DNA of 64,000 bases from Sinonovacula constricta (taxonomy: Eukaryota > Mollusca > Bivalvia > Cardiida > Solecurtidae), in assembly GCA_007844125.1 (NCBI GenBank), contig CM017567.1:17590396-17654395 (forward strand). Reading direction: 5' to 3'. Shown here piece by piece: positions 59,126 to 64,000 of the stretch. Positions within the stretch are counted from its first letter, which is position 1. The number at the start of each line of letters is the position of its first letter. The position numbers and the translations under genes were made by a program. The notes beneath the pieces were generated by a model that searched no databases, had not been told where the DNA came from, and saw nothing but the letters and a program-made list of their open reading frames with translations.

Positions 59126-62100
59126 GAAGTTTAATGTGAATAGAGAATAATCAGGTAAAAACTAAACTATGTTAGTAAAATATAGAAAAATATAAAAATC
59201 TATAAGGTTAAAATAATGTGAACTATGATTGAATTTAAGTTTATTAACCTCGTCCTTAAGTCTGTAGAACATGGTACCCATTATGCCCACAACAGCCTAC
59301 ACCATTAAATTTATTCCTATATACAGTAAGTAAAATAAAGACGACAACAGTTGAAAAGTATCAATGGTAAGATTGCAAGGCACTTGCATTTTATTCATAG
59401 AGAACACATGGCAAGACAAACAAATGTTTATGTTTCGGTAATATGAACTAGGCCATAAACATGGCTACGTATTGCTTACAACGAGGCATCTTTGTTTGAT
59501 ATACAAATAGATACAAAAATTAAAAGATAAAGTATTTTGTACGTTACCTTTTCTTTATTTATTGAAGACACGTTATCACAGATATCTAAGTAAGATTTAA
59601 TAGTTTTTACTTTGTTTCATCCCAATTGTTTACATTTGTTCGAGCCTAACTTTTCTCTTCATACATTCGTTAAACATGTGTAACAGTATATCTGCATACT
59701 GAGGTATTTACATATTGTAGTTTTGACAAAACTTTGTACAAAGGGGGGTATAATATGGAAAGTTCTCGTTTCGATTCTTTTAAATGTTAATCTTTTTGGT
59801 ATTTTGATGAACAAAACTAGAAACCTATTTCTTACACAAAAAAAACAATTCCTTTTACAAATATTGGCTTTACATTTTTGTGTGTGCATGCATCTTGCAA
59901 AAATGTTTGCTGAACGTTTAGGTAAAAGAAAAATACGATTAAAGTAGTAATTAATGCATGGAAAAATATTTTCAAGAGAAGAATGATCGCTAAATCTTCC
60001 ATTGATTCCAACTTTCAAGCTTAATAAAGTATTATCAATAATTAACCAAAATATGTGTTTCCCATAAAGTCCTTGATACATTAGAGTTGTAGTGTTATTG
60101 CGAATAATTCCGCTACAAACATACTGAATAATAAAGTATTCTCCACTAGTTCTTGTATTAGCACCAGGATTGACATTTATACATTCACCGACAGTCAGAT
60201 GTTGCAGAGATCCATTATAAAGCTCAAATAGAAAGTTTAATTTATTGTAATTGATTCCTCACGTTTCATAGAATACTTCAGCCTCACCATTAAAATTAAC
60301 TTATCTCTTGTCTTATTGCAGTTCATACTTACAGTTTTTAGGTTGTATTAATTTGTATGAAAATCGAGACCTAACATTGTTACGTAAATAGATATGCTCT
60401 AGGTTTCTTAGACAGTTCTTTCTTTAATTTCATTGCTGAATAGTTAACGCGTTTGATGTCTCTATGTTGTGCACTTTTTTACGCCATAACCAGATAATGA
60501 CGAAATAGTCTTTCTTCTTGAGAAACCGATTAATCACGAGAAACATAAATACGTTGCTTACAGCCATAGTAATGCATTTTGCAATAGAATAACTATGTGA
60601 GCTTGTATGGTTGTTTGTAAAGATTCATATTTCCTACTTGTTACATTTTCATTAAAAGCGGTGACATATTATGAAGACAATCGATTTGTTTTTATATGAG
60701 ACCTAAACCAATTGTACACCTTTGATTGCAGAATTGTTTTAAAACTGCTTTGGGCGTGATATGACCAAAACCTCTAGCACGCAAAGTCTTCTTATAGAGG
60801 AGATCAATGTAGCACTCCGCAGTTTTCTTTCCTACTTAAAGAATGCCACATGCACTTACAAGACCCATCTGTTTTACACTCCTCTTAACCTTACAAGAGC
60901 AAACACTTGATTTTTAAATGCAGCTTATCTAGGTATTGGGATTTTATATTGATTAAGCCAGCGTCAATGCATTTTAATTTTTATATCTGAATTAAGTTTC
61001 GAGACAAAAACCAATTCGTTCTATAGATACCCGAATCAGTTAAGGGGACATAACCAGTACAATACCGTTCAACCTATACTTAAACGAGTTTCAAACTTGT
61101 TAACGAGGAAACTTCACAGGGACATTTCTGTTGAAAGGAAATGAATGCTATTATGTGCATATTTTTTTGCGATACAAGTGGCAAACACTGCTGACATGAC
61201 TGTTGAATTATAGCACCGGCCTAGCAGTTTTTCTAAAGTTTGAAGACGTTTCGAAATTGAGGACCTTTAAGAGACTTAAACAATCCTCGTCGTCCAGTAA
61301 ATGTCACATCAGTCAATAAATATATGGGAAACACTTATACTCATAAGCTTTCGTGCTAGAAAAAAACTATTATTTCTATTATTACAACAATATGACAAGG
61401 TCCTGTGAGAATAACAGCAGATATTTTAATCTAAATAAAGAACTTAACTTAGTCGTGACCTAAACACCGAGACGAAACAATAAACAGAAACAGAAAAGTA
61501 TCGTAAAAATTATGTCTGGGTGTGTTAAATGGTAAATGATTACATGGATATCTGAAAGCGAGGACGAAAACCCTTTCATAAAGATTTTAACTATCGATGT
61601 ATTGAATATTAGGGCCAATTTATGACTGTGATAAATGACAAGTATCCAAAAGTGAACTTGTCACGTCTCGGATACTCAAATAATGAGTCAACAGATCTAG
61701 ACAGACATCAAAAATAAGCCAACTAGAACGCGTTCGTTAACTTTTGTTTCTCGCAAATTGGAACTTGACTTAAAGACGAACACCATTAAACCATTCACGG
61801 ATCTAATGTCCCAAGTATGTAACTGTTTTCTTAGCACGCGGGACTTGAAATTAAAGAATATAAATATAATATATATTACGAAAATGAAATATAACAAAAT
61901 ATAAAAACAAATCATCTGTTTAGAAAAAAATACAATATTTCTAACTACGAATTCATGTGTGTGCGTGTGTGTTGAAATCATTTCCTCAAGTCTTTCATTT
62001 TTAAATTAAAATAAGTTATGTTGTGCCCGCACCCCACCCCCTCCATGTAACAAACATGGAGCAGAAGAACAGATCAAAATAAAAATGCCACTATTTTAAG

Positions 62101-62231
62101 GTTTTACAAAGTTTTATTGTGTTGATGTTTTAACAAATAGACCAACGTCCCTGTAACCCCCAGGGTTTTCAAATGACAAACTTGTTCCTTTTGTAACACG
62201 TTTATTACATTTATTACGATTTGTTATTTAT
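59126..62231. other. AT-rich intergenic, no gene called
   Basis: A 140-codon minus-strand ORF at 59659-60081 has Phe/Ile/Lys/Cys-rich composition without domain or repeat pattern. I treat it as chance. No RNA gene or exon was recognised. Confidence 0.4.
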
Positions 62232-62359
62232 GCATATATATATATATATTATATATATATATATATAACAAATATATAACAAATATATATAACAAATGTA
62301 TATGACAAATATATAACAAATATATAACAATATATATAACAATATATATAACAAATATA

Positions 62360-62439
<80 letters not shown>

Positions 62440-62578
62440 CTACAACAAATATATATAACAAATATAATATATATAACATATATAAACATATATTACAAAT
62501 ATATATAACATATATATAACAAATATATATCAAATATATATAACAATAATATATCATATATTTATAGCAAATATATAA
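62232..62578 (+). repeat. (AT)n tract with TATAACAAA units
   Basis: A pure AT run of about 70 bases (62363-62434) is flanked on both sides by TATATATAACAAA repeats. It can form cruciforms. ORFs of Tyr/Ile are artefacts. Confidence 0.95.
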
Positions 62579-63495
62579 CAAAATAAGTTAAATATTTATT
62601 TACAGTTACACTTAAGATAAAATCTACACATTTGTTTACGATAGAATTTTCGAGGTATCGATTCCATTATTAGACGTGTATTGTTAAAAAGAAGTTGTGG
62701 CCTGTATCTTTTATCATTTTGAGAGAATAAAGGACATTCCGTGATGTATTCTTACGAGGATAAGTTCGTCTATTTAATAACCGCGTTTTTTTAAACAAAA
62801 ACCATCGACACATGATATCATCACGTTATAAGTCGCTGACAAATTTTCTGATGAATGATTATATAAAAACATGGCACACTATTATTATTTACTTTTATTG
62901 TATACAAAACAAAGTGAGAACACTGATAAATATAAACACTACATTATTTAATATATACAACTGTATTGTACAACGTAGTCTTTTATAAGCACATTCTAGT
63001 TAAGACGTTTTATGTTTGGTCTATTTGTCCATTTAATGTGTGACTATTGCTTTTTACCTAAAACCATATCGTGTCCTAACGTAAGTGAAGAGTTCATAGA
63101 CTAATAGTGAGGAAATGTTTCATTGTAACTTTAACAAAACATAAAATACCAAAGCTACACACTAACCTCAAAGCATGGTTATTTGTTGAATCTAAAAGTT
63201 TAAGTTGTAAAACTTTAATCGATCATATATTGTGCTGCATCTTGTGTTATTGGCATCCCAATTAATGGTCAATTGAGGCGTTTGAGAATGAAAAAACAAA
63301 CATCTTCGTTATTACGAGTATACCACGGTCATTTGACACTTAACACATGCATTGTAATTATTATATATAAAAATCCAAAAATCCAAATGTCTTATTGATG
63401 AAACGCCTGTTTCTGCATCACACACATTCGACGGCGTTTTACAATAAGTCACAATATGTACACTCTTTACATATTATACAATAATGTCACTCAAT
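62579..63495. other. AT-rich flank, no gene seen
   Basis: Non-coding, with stops in all frames. It probably includes the 3' end of the retroelement near 63300-63495, but no tail can be defined. Confidence 0.4.
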
Positions 63496-64000
63496 TTAAA
63501 ATAATGATTCATACTGTCCAAAGAACCAGGCCTTAAACTGTTTTTTTTTTTTGAAAATGTCTAATGATTTAGATTGTTTTAAACTTGTTGGTAGATTATT
63601 CCACAATTGAGGTCCCACTGTACTATACGCCGGTCGGAAAAAGTCTTATTTCTGTTAAATGGAACAGCGTAGCAGCCGACAGACGAAGCAGATGATCTTG
63701 AAGCACGTTTAGATACTGGACGGGACAGGAGATCTAGTAGATAAGAAGGGGCATTTCCCACTGAGCAATTGTACATATATACTAAAATTTTAAATGTAAT
63801 GCGAGCTCTTATGGGCAGCCAATGTAATTTAAATAATGCCTGCTGTGAACTATCATACTTCGAACGACGCAAGACAAGCTTAGCACACATGTTCTGAATG
63901 CGCTGAAGTTTGGACAGATTAGTTCTGGATATGCCGTAAAGAATCACATTGCAATAGTCCAGGTGGGATATTACTAAGGATAACACAACTGTTTCAGTAG
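63496..64000 (-). pseudogene. Non-LTR retrotransposon ORF2, C-terminal fragment
   Basis: The minus-strand frame from the window edge reads the region following the reverse transcriptase palm in CR1/Jockey/L2-like elements. Visible motifs are SHLDYCNVILYG, LQRIQNMCAKL, LHWLPIRARITFKIL and APSYLLDLL. Near 63635-63645 the frame shifts. In the shifted frame the conserved GPQLWNNLPTSLK end and a C-terminus follow, with a stop at 63496-63498. The frameshift, plus an A-run further on, shows a dead copy. The RT catalytic motif would lie outside the window. The clade cannot be fixed from this part. Confidence 0.85.

Noticed and set aside
59659..60081. 140-codon minus-strand ORF as a gene
   Set aside because: Composition follows AT richness, and no domain, splice signal or neighbour supports it. 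The opposite strand is equally open.

Overview
The window looks like a piece of an animal nuclear genome, most probably a mollusc and perhaps a bivalve. The evidence is: intron-type splice signals, very few long ORFs, a clear CDK5 activator (p35) gene, an ankyrin-SOCS-box gene, a THAP-domain exon, tRNA-derived SINE-like elements, a decayed non-LTR retrotransposon, and about 29% of the bases in long tandem arrays. The mollusc assignment is an inference from repeat style and gene content. Nothing here looks bacterial or viral. Long ORFs inside the tandem arrays are repeat translations, not genes.

Region by region. 1-6100 holds a SINE-like element, two copies of a TTAA-flanked inverted-repeat element (MITE), and the apparent 3' end of an unrecognised plus-strand gene (exons about 3756-3862 and 5896-5987, poly(A) signal 6077). 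6366-7661, minus strand and convergent with that gene, is an intronless ASB-type ankyrin/SOCS-box gene. A third MITE copy lies at 8352-8849, and a Met-less protein-like ORF lies at 10217-10477 (minus). 10918-19148 is an 8.2 kb satellite of 52-bp units in two subfamilies joined by a mosaic zone. 22087-27256 is a large, nearly perfect inverted duplication (1.63 kb arms, 1.9 kb spacer) of most of a THAP-domain locus. 27737-28121 has two 130-bp elements, each carrying a tRNA-like core between short inverted repeats.

29055-29818 is a pyrimidine-rich pentamer array. 31040-31420 is a SINE-like element with a triplicated tRNA-like head. 34033-35148 is a 36-bp minisatellite. 36701-37678 is CDK5R1 (p35) in one coding exon, with a CRE palindrome about 340 bp upstream. 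46857-49862 holds two related 19-bp minisatellite arrays, whose unit also occurs once in a dispersed element near 42490. 49990-55985 is a 6 kb array of 53-bp units containing a block rich in AP-1-like TGACTCA. 56-63 kb is AT-rich with few genes, with a possible signal-anchor exon at 58797 and an (AT)n tract at 62232. The window ends inside the C-terminal part of a frameshifted non-LTR retrotransposon ORF (minus).

The two confident genes, ASB-like and CDK5R1, do not form a functional unit. The most unusual features are structural: the THAP inverted duplication, the tRNA-core inverted-repeat elements, the MITE family, and minisatellites that appear to have grown out of a dispersed element. I found no gene cluster that looks like a new multi-gene system.
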